This document shows positions 24,901-36,500 of a stretch of DNA of 64,000 nt, piece by piece (the first letter of the stretch is position 1; every line of letters starts with the position of its first letter). The notes under the pieces are model-generated. The model was given only the letters and a program-made list of their open reading frames with translations, did no database searches and was not told where the DNA came from. Where the stretch lies: the NCBI GenBank assembly GCA_002914845.1, contig JXTC01000361.1, positions 210,456-274,455 of the forward strand, read 5' to 3'. Source of the stretch: Trema orientale (taxonomy: Eukaryota > Streptophyta > Magnoliopsida > Rosales > Cannabaceae). Position numbers and translations under genes: made by a program.

Positions 24901-26846
24901 TAACTTCTTTTAACTGAAATAAAGAACTATTGACAGCATAGCCGTGTCTTTTATGCCTTTCCATGTGATCTTGTCCCTTATGCATCATCACTTTTTTGTA
25001 ATGTTTCATCTTTATTTGTCTCAGGAAAGGACAAGTGACTCTGCATCTCTCTGCAGCGTGGTTGAACCTGGAAGCACTTCTGCAAGTACCGAAGTTGCTG
25101 GTTCAAGTTTGACAAGTATGTGATCTCTCAGTTATTATTCATAGCTGTCAAGGTTTTGCTTGAGGCATGGCAGTTGACTATGTTGCAAGTCATACATATA
25201 TTGTTTCAACAGCCATTTTCTTAGGAAGTAACACCAGATTGCTTGGTAAAATAGAAAGAAATGAGATCGAAGGAAACATAAGAGTGGGGTGACGGTGTTT
25301 GTCCATATGCCAAACAGCTCATTAATAGTGTGCGTGTGTTTTTCTGTGCGTATTTTCCTCTCTTTCCAGAAAAAGATAAATTTTGAAATATTTTCATTAC
25401 TAAATCTCAAAGGTTACATTCTGTACAATTTTCTGTGGTTACTTAAACTCAATGCACTATCACTTCTTTCTGTCAAGCATCCTCTTATCTAAAGATATTT
25501 TAATTTATTCCTGCGACAGATGATTTGATAACTAATGTTGCTCCCAGAAGGCCGCCAACAAATTTCATTCCCCATGTTGCAAGTTTAGCATTTCACTTCA
25601 TACTCAAGATATTGGCATGTATATATTTAATTTTCCCAAGGTTGGGAAGAATATTCACTGTGCAACAACCAGAGAGCCAGTTAGAAACCCCAACATCATC
25701 ATTTGCAGATTCAAGTTCTCAGGAGCAGGGCACTTCACAGGCTATAGAAGTGGATCCACTCTGGCAAAGACTGCAGCAGCTAGAAACTGTAGTTACCGAG
25801 CTGATTAACAAACCTACAAGAATACCTCCAGAGAAGGAGGATATGCTTCATGAATCCCTGAGTCGTATTAGATCGATAGAACACGACTTACAAAAGACAA
25901 AAAGAGTGAGATAACCTTTTTTGCTCATAAGTCATGGTTTTTCTGATGCATATAGTATTGCACCGTGCCAATCAGTTTCTTTTCATTCTTGTAGGCGTTA
26001 CTTGCAACTGCATCCAAGCAAGTGGAACTTGCTGAGTCACTGGAAAGTTTGCAAGAGGACAACTTGACTGTAAGATTTGATCCTCTTATTACCCTTTGAC
26101 AAAGAATTCATGTTTCAGTTTGACTATGTACCAACCATCAATCGTTCACACTTCAATAAAAGGAATTCCAAAATTTTCTAGTGATACAAATCTTAATGTT
26201 TATGTACTGAACGACCCTAGAACTTTCCGGGCTTAGCATTATCTAATGTAGAACAAGAGTGAGAATTTAGAAGAGATGAGAGAAAGAAGAGAAGGAGGGA
26301 GATTTAGGAAGAAGAAAAGAGGAATTTAGAGAAGAAGAGGAAGAACTTTAGAGAGAGAGCAAGAATATTAGAGAGAATTTCTGAATAGTTGAATATCATA
26401 AATCAAATCTAAAAATAATGAACATAGAAGAGCTTATTTATAGAGAAGCTCTTAGACAAAACTAGAAACTGATATCTTATAGAAATAAAGATAAAAGAGA
26501 AACATAAAACTAGTTACTCAAAATCTAAATGAGATCTCATAATTAAATAAAATATAATTATCTAACCCTAAAATAATCTAATTAATAATAATAATATAAG
26601 ATTCCTAATATTGCTTATTCATATTCTTCATCATTATCCTAAGAGAGATTTTTTTTTTCCTTTAAATTGGCAAAGCTATATTTTGGTGCACGGCTTTTTT
26701 CCCTTGATGTTATGTTTATATCTGACTACCTTTTCACAGCATTGGATAACCTGGACATTGCACTGATTTAAGGGCTTTTATTATAGCAGGGGACAAACTC
26801 TTGTTGGCCGAGAAATCACAGGTCTCATACCTCAGGAGGAAGATGA
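21943..26846 (+). CDS. SEC14-like phosphatidylinositol/phosphatidylcholine transfer protein (SFH, Sec14-nodulin type)
   Basis: Fourteen coding exons give about 599 aa: 21943-21949, 22056-22356, 22980-23079, 23219-23485, 23575-23652, 23734-23835, 23932-23981, 24113-24212, 24379-24468, 24561-24656, 25025-25115, 25520-25905, 25995-26069, 26790-26846. The first exon codes only MPG minus two bases. The order is a charged N-terminus ([18 protein letters not shown]), a CRAL-TRIO N segment (about 82-135) and a Sec14 lipid-binding domain (about 145-320, with [28 protein letters not shown] and [13 protein letters not shown]). The C-terminal nodulin-like part has a hydrophobic stretch (about 447-467) and a coiled coil. 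Family members exchange PI and PC on membranes and stimulate phosphoinositide signalling; Arabidopsis SFH1 directs root-hair tip growth. The closest remembered relatives are SFH8/SFH9. The short last exon, after a 720-base intron, is the least certain. Confidence 0.9.
26244..26633 (-). mobile_element. Probable solo LTR inside the last intron of the SEC14-like gene
   Basis: About 390 bases between the repeats TTATC (26239-26243) and TTATC (26634-26638); the longer match CATTATC is also found on both sides. Read on the minus strand it starts TGATGAAGAATATG, has a TATA-like CTATAAATAAGC in the middle and then a pyrimidine-rich part full of CTCTCT, which is the usual U3-R-U5 layout of a plant LTR. 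The 3' end (TTCTACATTA) is not a clean CA, so the boundary is approximate. No internal retroelement sequence is present. Confidence 0.55.
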
Positions 26847-27599
26847 GCACACTTGCCCTCAGACACAGAGTATACTGAAATGCAGTTCACAGTGCGTTTC
26901 AACTTGACAAATGCAATCACAATCAGATTTGAAATGACACAGCCAAGTCAAAGGGAGTTGTCATTTTTAGGTATTTTTCTTTTCATCTTGTTTAAAGAAC
27001 CAAATAAAAAATAATAATTAACTCCTATGCGCATCCCTGATGCATATCCTTCTTTGAATTTCTTTTTCTCAGGTTCTTATATATAGATATTTTTAGCTGA
27101 GAATATCGGCTTCTTATAGTTGGAAGCTGAAAATAGTTATTTACCATGCAAACAAAGGAGCGTTGTTCAGCGGAGGACTCCATTGTCTTGGACATTGGCA
27201 TAGCGAGTGAGACATGTTCATAATCATAAATTTTGATGTACATACAATAAAGGTTTTTTTTCTCGTATATTTTTGGACACAAAAACATGCAACTTGACCT
27301 TGCATGCATTTGAATACCAATAGAAAGTTTACAAAAGCAGAGTTGTGTTGCTGCGACGTTCTAACTGACAGCTGTGTACTGTTGAAAAATTTTCTAATAT
27401 TGAATTTAGTGAATACATAATTTGGCTACCAGCTTCCTACTTCCTAGAGATAATAGGTTGTACTATGTAGCATTTAGAATAACTTCCTCATCGCACGTGG
27501 TTGTATCAGACACTTGATAGAAAATTCACATCCAACTTGGACTAACCACTTAACCATGTGAAGTAGAGAAACAGAAGAAAAGAGAGAAACTTGATGTTA
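26847..27599. other. 3' UTR of the SEC14-like gene and spacer
   Basis: Probably the 3' UTR, then spacer leading to the copia fragment. No gene seen. Confidence 0.45.
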
Positions 27600-28110
27600 C
27601 CCGAAAATTAGAATGGACATGAGGGTAACACCCTCACAAGAGGATAACCCCCACAATGATCTAACTAAATCTTTACAATTAGATTGTCCTTTTGAACCTA
27701 GATCTTGGGATCTCCAGTCAACTAGGTTGGGTTTCCATTGTATTGACTTTTACTTTATGGGCTTTAGTCCCATTCCTCTCGATGATTTATCAACTAACTC
27801 TCTGTTTAACCCTTTGGTTAGCGGATCCGCTAGGTTATCTTTAGACTTCACATAGTCTACAGAAATAACTCCCGTTGAGAGTAGTTGTCTAATGGTATTA
27901 TGTCTACGACGTATATGTCTAGACTTACCATTATACATGTTACTCTGTGCCCTTCCAATAGCCGATTGACTATCGCAATGTATAGATATTGGCGGCACAA
28001 GTTTAGTCCAATCTGGAATATCTTCTAAGAAATGGCGTAGCCATTCAGCCTCTTCTCCACATTTATCTAGAGCTATAAACTCAGAAACTATCAAGCCTGT
28101 TATCATCAGA
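27600..28110 (-). mobile_element. Truncated copia RNase H fragment
   Basis: On the minus strand the frame starting near 28100 encodes the last part of a copia RNase H: SEFIALDKCGEEAEWLR, CDSQSAIGRAQSN, RHIRRRHNTIRQLL and DNLADPLTKGL, ending at a stop near 27750. The upstream half of RNase H and the rest of pol are missing, and the match stops abruptly near 28100. The sequence differs clearly from the copia RNase H at 1-559, so it is another lineage. The bases below 27750 may be 3' non-coding or LTR sequence. Confidence 0.88.
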
Positions 28111-29112
28111 AGCAAGAAAAAGAATTGTATGTTTGCTATTATTTTAGAACATATATTATTGTTGGGAAAATAAAAAAAGAAAAGAAAAGAAAAAAGACAG
28201 ACTGACTAGGCAAGACAGTAAGACATTTTGGAGACACTTCACTGCGAAAGCAATTCTACTTAAAGAAAGTCAGATCATACAGCTAATTTTTTTTCTAAAT
28301 TAACCATTTGTCTGTTTTTCTAGTTTTAGAAAGATGAATTGGAACTTTAAATTTCAATGTTAGAGATGTGTGATTACTAGTTAAGTTTAAGAACACACAT
28401 GATTTTCAAAGGAAAAAGAAATCTCCATATCTTGATCTTCCATTGTTAAAAATATAGAAGTACACTTCCAAGCCACGGACGTATCGTCGATGTGCAAAGA
28501 CTGACATTACTTCAGTGATTTTTTTTTTTTACTAGAAAGTAAAAGTAAAATACATATAAAACTTGAACAGTAATCATTGTCGCCCGTGAGCTATTTCATA
28601 CATTAGTCATCTTTCCAACTGAAATATGACAATCACAGTTTCTATTTTGGAAAAACACTGCACACGAAATTAACGTCCTTTTCCTTTTTGAGCTCACGAG
28701 GAAATTAACATTAGTCCGGTTTAGTTAATTATGTTTTTCTTTTTTCTTTCTTTTGATAATTAATTTTCGTTATGGTTATAGCCCAGAGAATTTGATTTGG
28801 AGAGGTTAAAAGGCCCAAAACCCAAGGTTGTGTTGTAAACTTTGTAGACTTTGTACTTGTACTTCCATGTCTGTCACTTAACCGAACTTTTAAACTGGTC
28901 CAATCAAAACTGTCCTAATTGGCACGCACACTACAGAAGAAACCCAAAACAGGGCCCACCCGACTCTACCCTCCACTCCTCCACCACCGCCGCCGCCACC
29001 ACCACTCCCTCCCATCCCATCCCATCCCCACCAAAACCCCCACCAATCAATACTCTCACAATCACCCCTTTTCTCTTACTCTCACCCCAATACTCAAAAC
29101 CCTCCTCCATTC
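28111..29112 (+). promoter_or_regulatory. Spacer and upstream region of the trihelix gene
   Basis: AT-rich up to about 28900, then a C-rich leader (CCACC and CCCATCCCAT repeats, 28970-29050) directly before the trihelix start. The C-rich part is probably its 5' UTR. No other gene seen. Confidence 0.45.
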
Positions 29113-29542
29113 ATGGCGACTCCACCTCCCTCCGCCAAGAAGCCCCAGCCGATCCCCTGGACCCACCAGGAGACGGTCCACCTGATCCAGGCCTACGAGG
29201 AGAAGTGGTACTCCCTCAAGCGGGGCCCGCTCAAGTCCAGCCAATGGGAGGAGGTCGCGGTCACCGTCGCCGCCCGCTGCGGCTACGACTACACCGAGCC
29301 CTCCAAGTCCGCCATTCAGTGCCGCCACAAGATGGAGAAGCTCCGCCAGCGCTACCGGGCCGAGAAGCAGCGACTACTGGGCCTCGACGGAGTCTCCTCC
29401 TCCTCCGCCTGGCCCTACTTTGACCTTATGGACCGATTGGAACGCGGCCCATTACCCATCTCGGCCCGACCCATGATCGCGCCGCCGCCGTATCGCTATG
29501 ACCCAGATCAAGATCATGAAAACGACGACGATGATGACGACA

Positions 29543-29573
<31 letters not shown>

Positions 29574-30015
29574 AGATGAAGATGAAGATGGCGAGTATTT
29601 TACCAAGTCTCGGAGTATTGATTACATTCTTAGGCGACCTACAATGGTGAATCGGTTCGCTGGGGTTGGGAAATTGAGCAATGGGTTTTCTGGGGTTTGG
29701 GCCGAATCTGAGCCAGTGGCGAAGAGGCGGAGGGTTTCGGTGGAGGAGGAAGAAGAAGAAGAAGAAGACGAAGACGAAAACGACGGCATTTTGGGGAGGC
29801 GGAGAGGGAGAGAGAAAGAGAGAGAGGCGGTTCTGGAACTGGCGAAGGAGATAAGGGCATTTTCGGAAAGAATAGTTGGGATGGAGAGTATGAAGATGGA
29901 GATCATCAAGGATACAGAGAGGTGTAGAAGAGAGATGGAGACTAAGCGAATTGACATGATTCTCAGATCGCAGAACAAGATTGTTGATTCCATAACCAAG
30001 GCTTTTGAGATTTGA
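29113..30015 (+). CDS. Trihelix transcription factor (SIP1 clade, ASIL/ENAP-like)
   Basis: A single intronless frame of 300 aa begins ATGGCGACTCC. Residues about 16-105 form a trihelix (Myb/SANT-like) DNA-binding domain: PWTHQETVHLIQAYEEKWYS with three spaced Trp/hydrophobic positions, then WEEVA, CRHKMEKLRQRYR and WPYFDLMDRLE. Two acidic blocks follow (an Asp run near 136-160, a Glu run near 212-222), with a KRRRV nuclear-localisation-like motif between them. A C-terminal coiled coil (about 240-300) contains MESMKMEI and METKRIDMI and probably dimerises. This layout is typical of the SIP1 clade; Arabidopsis ASIL1/2 and ENAP1/2 repress embryonic genes or act in ethylene-dependent chromatin regulation. 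It lies in the nucleus. The 5' half uses mostly G/C-ending codons and the 3' half does not. Confidence 0.93.
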
Positions 30016-30284
30016 TTTTAAGGTTCATTCTATTTTTATTTTTATTATTATTTTTTTAATTTCTCACTATTGAATATTTTTATTTATTTTATAGCTTATT
30101 ATTTGGCAAAAGATAGAGTTGCATAGTTGGGTTGATTTTTATTAGGTTCGAATTCCATATACCTTTTGTATAGGGAGAAAAAAAAAAAGGAAGTTCAACT
30201 GAAGAGTTTTCCACTATTTTGATGAATTACTAGTTCTTTGTTGGGGCTTATAGAAATATGAACAAATTTTGGGCCTAATTTCAG

Positions 30285-30498
30285 TAAATGTCCCTTTGTC
30301 AAAAGTTATAGCAAAATGTCCAGTATATATGCATATATACCAAGTATAAAATTTTATATACCAAGTATAAAAAATTATATATCCAGTGCATTTCAGAACA
30401 GTAACTAAAATTGGTAGATATGTGTATCTATCAAGTGTAAAAATATATCTACCTGGACATTTAGCTATAAAATTTTAAAAATAGACATCTACTTAATC
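30285..30498. repeat. Inverted-repeat (MITE-like) segment
   Basis: The left end has AAATGTCC..TTATAGCAAAATGTCCAG and the right end, on the opposite strand, GATGTCT..TTATAGCTAAATGTCCAG, about 45 bases each. The core holds ATATACCAAGTATAAAA-type repeats. No clear target duplication, so this may be a degraded MITE. Confidence 0.5.
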
Positions 30499-30871
30499 AA
30501 ATTTAAAATTTTGGTCATCCACCTAAATTTCTCTTCTTTGTTTCTCTTTAACATTTTGATACGTTAGAACTAATGTAAACCAAATGTTTACAAACTGAAA
30601 TTTGAAACCAAAGTTGGCACACTATACGTACTTTGTATTTTATACCTTTGATTTGTTTGGAACTAGTTTGAACATGATGTTGTATATCTTATGTTTGAAT
30701 CCAATTTCTTTTTGGGAAAAAAAGAAAAAAAAAAACTTGTATTGCCAATTTCGAGGAGTACTAAGGAGAGTTTTTTTAGTTAGTCCATGGTCGCATGCTT
30801 TGATTATTTGAAGATTGGAACTTGTATTCCCAAAAGAAAATTTTAAAGGTTGGAACTTGTATTCTCACACA

Positions 30872-31067
30872 NNNNNNNNNNNNNNNNNNNNNNNNNNNNN
30901 NNNNNNNNNNNNNNNNNNNNNNNNNNNNNNNNNNNNNNNNNNNNNNNNNNNNNNNNNNNNNNNNNNNNNNNNNNNNNNNNNNNNNNNNNNNNNNNNNNNN
31001 NNNNNNNNNNNNNNNNNNNNNNNNNNNNNNNNNNNNNNNNNNNNNNNNNNNNNNNNNNNNNNNNNNN
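30872..31067. other. Assembly gap (196 N)
   Basis: Run of N followed by an A-run. Open frames crossing it are artefacts. Confidence 0.99.
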
Positions 31068-31802
31068 AAAAAAAAAAAATGCAAAAGAATGTGCCAGTGC
31101 TAGTCCTTTAGCATGTTACAATATCGAAATACTAAATTTAATACATACTCTAGGCTATGCTCTAATACTATCACACTAGAAAAATATTACTTTGTATTTA
31201 AATCGTATTTTTATTCGCAAAAAGTCTCCATCACAAATTATTGCTATTCTATTATCTGCCTACTCATCATATAAAAATACTATTAGCATCACTAATATAG
31301 CACCAAAAATAGATTGCTCAAACTTATAGTAAAATTTTAGCGAAGTATTGGAGACACCTTTTCTACACATGATAAGAATTGGATTGGCATAGTATATGCA
31401 TTGTAGATACTGTTATGCACCATATGATTTTATTTTTATTCTATAATTAAGTTTAATAGTGTTCTTGTATTAATGATTGTACATAATTTGATATTTCAGG
31501 AAATAAAATGAATTTTAGCAACACTTTCTTTTTCACTTTTTTGTACACTACTTGACATGTAGGCTGTAGACTCTAATAATGATAATATTATATTATTAAA
31601 AATAATATAGTAAAGTTGCAAAAGAGTGAAAAATTGGAGTACCACCAGCACTAAAACGATATGGAATAGTATATTTAGCTTATGCTTGGTATTGTACAAT
31701 ATTAGATATCTATTCTCTCCACCTTCCAAATTTTAAGTATGCCCTCTCATGACTTGCTCTTATTATTTTGATTTATAATGAATGCAACTGTATTATGATA
31801 AT

Positions 31803-32161
31803 AGGAAAATGCACGAATATAGTGCAATTTTTACTTCAATTACTTTTTTAGTGCAAATTCTTGTAATGACTTTTCTAGTTCAAGAAACGACAGAACTTTC
31901 TCTTTTTTGGCCAACTTCTCCTGCTCGCTCTTCTCAGTTTGCCCCACAAAAGTAGCCTCATTCCTCTCTCTCCTCTCTCTCTTCGATTTGACCAAGTTTG
32001 CTCTTTCGTTCCTCTCTATTTCTTCAGTTGTTCGTATAGTCACAATGTATGACAACTTGTCACAATGCATATATCAAAGGACAATTTGGACTTTTTACTT
32101 ACTAATTTGCACTAAAGAAGGACATTTTGGATGAAAATTGCACCATATCTGTACATTTCCT
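31803..32161. mobile_element. MITE-type element with TIRs and 10-bp target duplication
   Basis: A perfect direct repeat TTATGATAAT flanks the element (31793-31802 and 32162-32171). The ends are inverted: AGGAAAATGCACGAATATAG at the left against AGGAAATGTACAGATATGG on the opposite strand at the right. Inward, both arms have GTGCAATTTT and TTTAGTGCAAATT. At 359 bases it has no coding capacity. A 9-10 bp duplication points to the Mutator-like superfamily. The centre is rich in CT (CTCTCTCCTCTC). Confidence 0.88.
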
Positions 32162-32171
32162 TTATGATAAT

Positions 32172-33298
32172 ACAAAGTATAAAATACAATAAGGCCTGCC
32201 AAACATGCGGTAGATACGTTAAATTGCAACACTTAATACGTTACCTCGTAATGTACTTAAAAAACGCCCTTTCTCGAGTTGTACTTCAAGGACTTCCTTG
32301 ATCCAGATTATTCATATAATCCGGGATTCCTTTCTATTTAAATGATACATAATGCCAAGTTATCAATTAGAATGGCCATCTTGCCGATAGCAATAACACA
32401 ATCGCATAGTCATCGTAACGTATAATCAGAACTATGCACCGGAACTACAACCTCAGGCAAATCGATATAAATAAGCTCAAAATCTGAAATGTGTTGGCAA
32501 AAGTATTAGCCATAACTCGTAAACCAGCCCAGAAAACTTACCCCTTTGCCGCTTGTAAATTTGTAGATCCATGGAACAAAACTAAATATAAAGAAGCTCT
32601 AAATTTAATCCCGCAGATGATGGATCCGCTACCAAAGCTTTTTGCATTATAGGAACTGAGAAATCCATTACAGATTACAATGATTCCACAGACGCTCATG
32701 GCATTGAGAGATTGTTAATTGTTCTAACACCATTAACCAGTGTATATACCAGAAACCCAATATTCACAAAATTTGCAGAGGCTTTTGCCCATAAAAATGA
32801 TTGCTACCCTCTTGAACTGATAGGGTAATAATACATTCTCTAATCTACCCGAAGAAAAGGGGGGAAAAAAAAAGGTCCCCCAACTGCATAAAGGCAGAGA
32901 GACCGGGAAAAGGGAATAAGGTAGAACAAAAGGAGAGATGAGACCCTGTACACATACCTCTATATCAGTCTCTATCTTTCCAAGCTCTAGAGTGGTAATT
33001 TACATGATTTTTCAAAATCAAAAAGAAAATGCCTTGTCAATATAGCTTCAGTTGTCCCAGTTAAGTTTTTAAGAAAACCTAAAAATAATAATCAGCATCT
33101 CCATCCGTCAATGGCCTTGTGGAATTACCAGCTTCATCTGTGCATATAACCCCACGCTCAATCAGCTTCTTTATTTACACCCAAACACAAATCACTGAGG
33201 TTAAATAGAAGTAGATCAATAAAAGGAATGCAACGTCACGTAATATTCAAAGGATATATGCATGTAGGATAACTTAAATAGTACCAGAAGAAATGCAC

Positions 33299-33339
<41 letters not shown>

Positions 33340-33526
33340 ACTTGGAAGAATTTAATTTCCTCCATTTGGGTAAAATGCCCTATCAAGTCTGTATGCATAT
33401 TGGCAGTCTTGTGAAGAGAACTGGTAACAGAGATGTCAAGTACCTGTACACTGCTGTAACAAGGCAAACAGGCCCAATGTTGTGAGGACCGACTGCTGTC
33501 AGAACTGCTCAGTTCCCATAGTTGCT
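32172..33526 (-). other. 3' region of the EAF1-type gene and spacer
   Basis: Bases next to 33526 are the 3' UTR of the EAF1-type gene; its end is not identified. A (TA)n/(GA)n microsatellite lies at about 33300-33338. No other gene seen. Confidence 0.5.
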
Positions 33527-36500
33527 TCATTCTGGTTTAGAATTAGCAGGCCGCAAATATAAACTTCCCTGCCCTGCTTGCAGATGCTGTATTTGCTGCT
33601 GAGGCTGCTGTTGCAGTGGCAGTTGATTCTGCGGAGACTTTTGTTCTGGCTGCTGTTGCTGTTGTTCTTGCTGCATATATTGTTGGGACGTAGGTGGCAG
33701 TGTTGGAGACTGTTGTAATGGTTGGGATGGTGGTGGCTGCTGCCAGTGAGTCCCAACATTTTGTCCATGAGAGGGCAAGCTACCAGACAATTGTCTTGGA
33801 CCTAGCCCTTGACTAATAGGTGGTGTTGGCTCATTTCCAGATGAATGTGAAATAGATGGGCTCCCAACAGAAACTGATGGAATGGTTGAATTTGGAATAT
33901 TGGAATCAAATACAGGTTCTGATGATTTCCATTGAGGAGCAATGGCAGAAGACACAGGCACTGCAACAGTTGAATCCGTACAGGACTGAGGTGTTGCCAT
34001 GCTTGCAACCACCTGAGAAGTAGTATTTACAGGCTGCTGATCAGCTTGAGCTAGATCATTTTGGGACTTAATTGGCAGCTCAGAATTCACTTGACGATTT
34101 TGTTGGATCAATCTCTGAACATTTGATTGATTGACTTGCTTTTGATGCGGCTGTGCCTGTGCCTGCTGGTGATTGGAAGCCATAACTGCTGCAGGAACAA
34201 CTTGATGGGAAGACGATAATGTATGGCCTGATGAAACTGGTGGAATCTGGCCTTGAGTACTACTATCTGAATGAGACGGCATTTGCTGGAGTTGCTTCGT
34301 TGAAGTGGGAGCTGAGCTAGCAAGTAGCTTTTGCTGCAGCTGTGAACGGTTTGAAGATTGAGGAACCATTGTCTTTGGTGGTTGCATTGTGTTGAGTCCA
34401 GACCCAGAATATACACCTTGTCCTTGAATCAACTGCATGATTTGCTCTCCTTTCTCCACAGACTGGCTTCCTGGGGGCACAGAAAGGCCATTCAAATGAG
34501 AAGGATCCACTGAAAGGTTCTGAACCAAGCCTCTTCCTACTCCCTTCAAAAGTTTAGTTTGCTGTTGCGACTGCACATGTTGCCGTTGCTGAGGGTGGTG
34601 CCTACCAGTTTGCTGAAGATGCTGCTGCTGTTGCTGACGTTGCCGTTGCTTTCCCATCTGATTGGTCAACCCACTTGCACCAGGATTACGGCTTAGCCCA
34701 TGTGGAGGAAGGTGATGTTTCTGCTGATGCTGTGCTGGCATGGGAGTCATTGGGGAAGATGGTGTTAATGGGGACAGCGATACTGGTTGAGATGGAGTTT
34801 GTGATTGAATCTGGGAACTATTTTGTAGAGCTGATGAAACAGGAAGGTGGGTCTGGGACTGGACATGTGACATCAGAGCATTAGATGCAGCAAACTGTTG
34901 CTGCTGCTGCTGCTGCTGCTGTTGTTGCTGCAAATACCGCTGCTGCTGCTGCTGCCTTTCTTTAGCAAGACGGATTGCAAAAGCTTGCTGCTGTGGACCC
35001 GTAGCATGATTGGGGCCTTGAAGATGGGGGTGATGAGGGCTGCCAAGTCCATGGGATTGTTGTGGGGAGATCTGATGTTGCTGCTGGGGATGGCCAGGAT
35101 ATGATGGACCATGTGGTGGAGTTGTCTGATTAGAAAAGGCGGCATTCAAACCATTGAAGGCGGTAATACCTTGGGCATTCCCCTGTGTAACCTGCATTTG
35201 AAGTTCTGGAACCACAATTTGCCTCTGATGCTCTGCATTATGACCAGGCTGTGACAAAAATTTAATAGTCAAATAAAGAGCTATGACCCAAATTATAGAA
35301 GAAGAAAATAGGAAATAGCCACAGTATACACCACTAATTTCTCACTAATTTTGAAAAGCAGGGGCTAGAATTTAGAGCATGTTTACTAATCCATAATAGA
35401 GAGGAAAAAGAATAGGAAAGGAAAAGAGATTCCCTTTCATGTATAACTAATTGGTATGTAAACAAATGAAAGGGAATCATACCCTTCCCCACTCATTGTT
35501 TCTTATTCCTCTCCATTCTCTTTCTCTTTCATTCCCTTTCAACTCATTCTTTTTACGGATTAGTAAATATGGCCTTAAATATGCAACTAGTGGACAAAGA
35601 AACACGAAACAGACATGCAGCCTACGCTTATCCACAAGATTTAATATAACTTGTCTTTGGTCAATTTATCCATGAAAAAACTGCGCAAGTAAAAATAAGC
35701 ACTTCAACCTCATGTATTCTCTCTCCTCTTAACAACAGAAGCAACCATATCTTAAAGTGCACAACTAAATTAACTCACCCTCATCATTTGCAAAGCCTCA
35801 CGAGGCCTAATCATCGAGTTTCCTTGACCAGAACTAGCTCCAGAATGCATATTTACAGGGCTTGGCATCCCCACCATACTGGAAGAGAGCATACTCCCAG
35901 AATTCAGTAAAGATGGTGAAGTCATTCCCTGATACCCAGGCCTAGAGATTGGCATGCTTCTATTCATCCCACACATCATGCCCATACCATTTCCACCCGG
36001 TAGCATACGAACTCCACGATCACTTCCAGAAAGAGAACCAGGCACTGGCAAGCTGGACTGCTGAATATTTCTACTCGACAACCCATGATTATATTGTTGC
36101 ATTCGTTGCTGCTCCTCAACAGGTAAAGACGATGTTCTCGGCATACTGTACCGACCATCCCTTAAAATATTGTCGGAAACAAACAAGGTTTTTAATAAAC
36201 ATAAAGAAGAATGTTAAAACATAGGCGGTCTAAAAATATCAAGCTGCAAGAAAATCATGTTACCTGACAGTGGCATTAAGTGCACCAGACGGTGATGACA
36301 AGTTAGTGCCAAGAACCACACCAGAAGATCCTTGTAGGGATGAATTTTGCCCAGTAGACGGAAGTAATGATGCAGCAGCACCCTGGTTTGATATTGCTAA
36401 ACCACTAGCATGAGGACCTTGACATCCAAGGGTGAGGACGTCCTGGTTCGATGAGGTTGTATCAAAGAGATCAAGAGGCCTTCACAGAAAAAGAACAGAA

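Larger units (their letters stand above)
30016..31802. other. AT-rich spacer with assembly gap
   Basis: 3' UTR of the trihelix gene, a hairpin repeat at 30285-30498, the gap at 30872-31067 and AT-rich spacer. No gene seen. Confidence 0.5.

Noticed and set aside
28851..29423. 190-codon frame over the trihelix start
   Set aside because: Shadow of the GC-rich trihelix gene; His/Pro-rich junk.
34675..35104. Plus-strand open frames over the Gln-rich EAF1 exon (poly-Leu)
   Set aside because: They are the antisense of CAG repeats in the real minus-strand exon.
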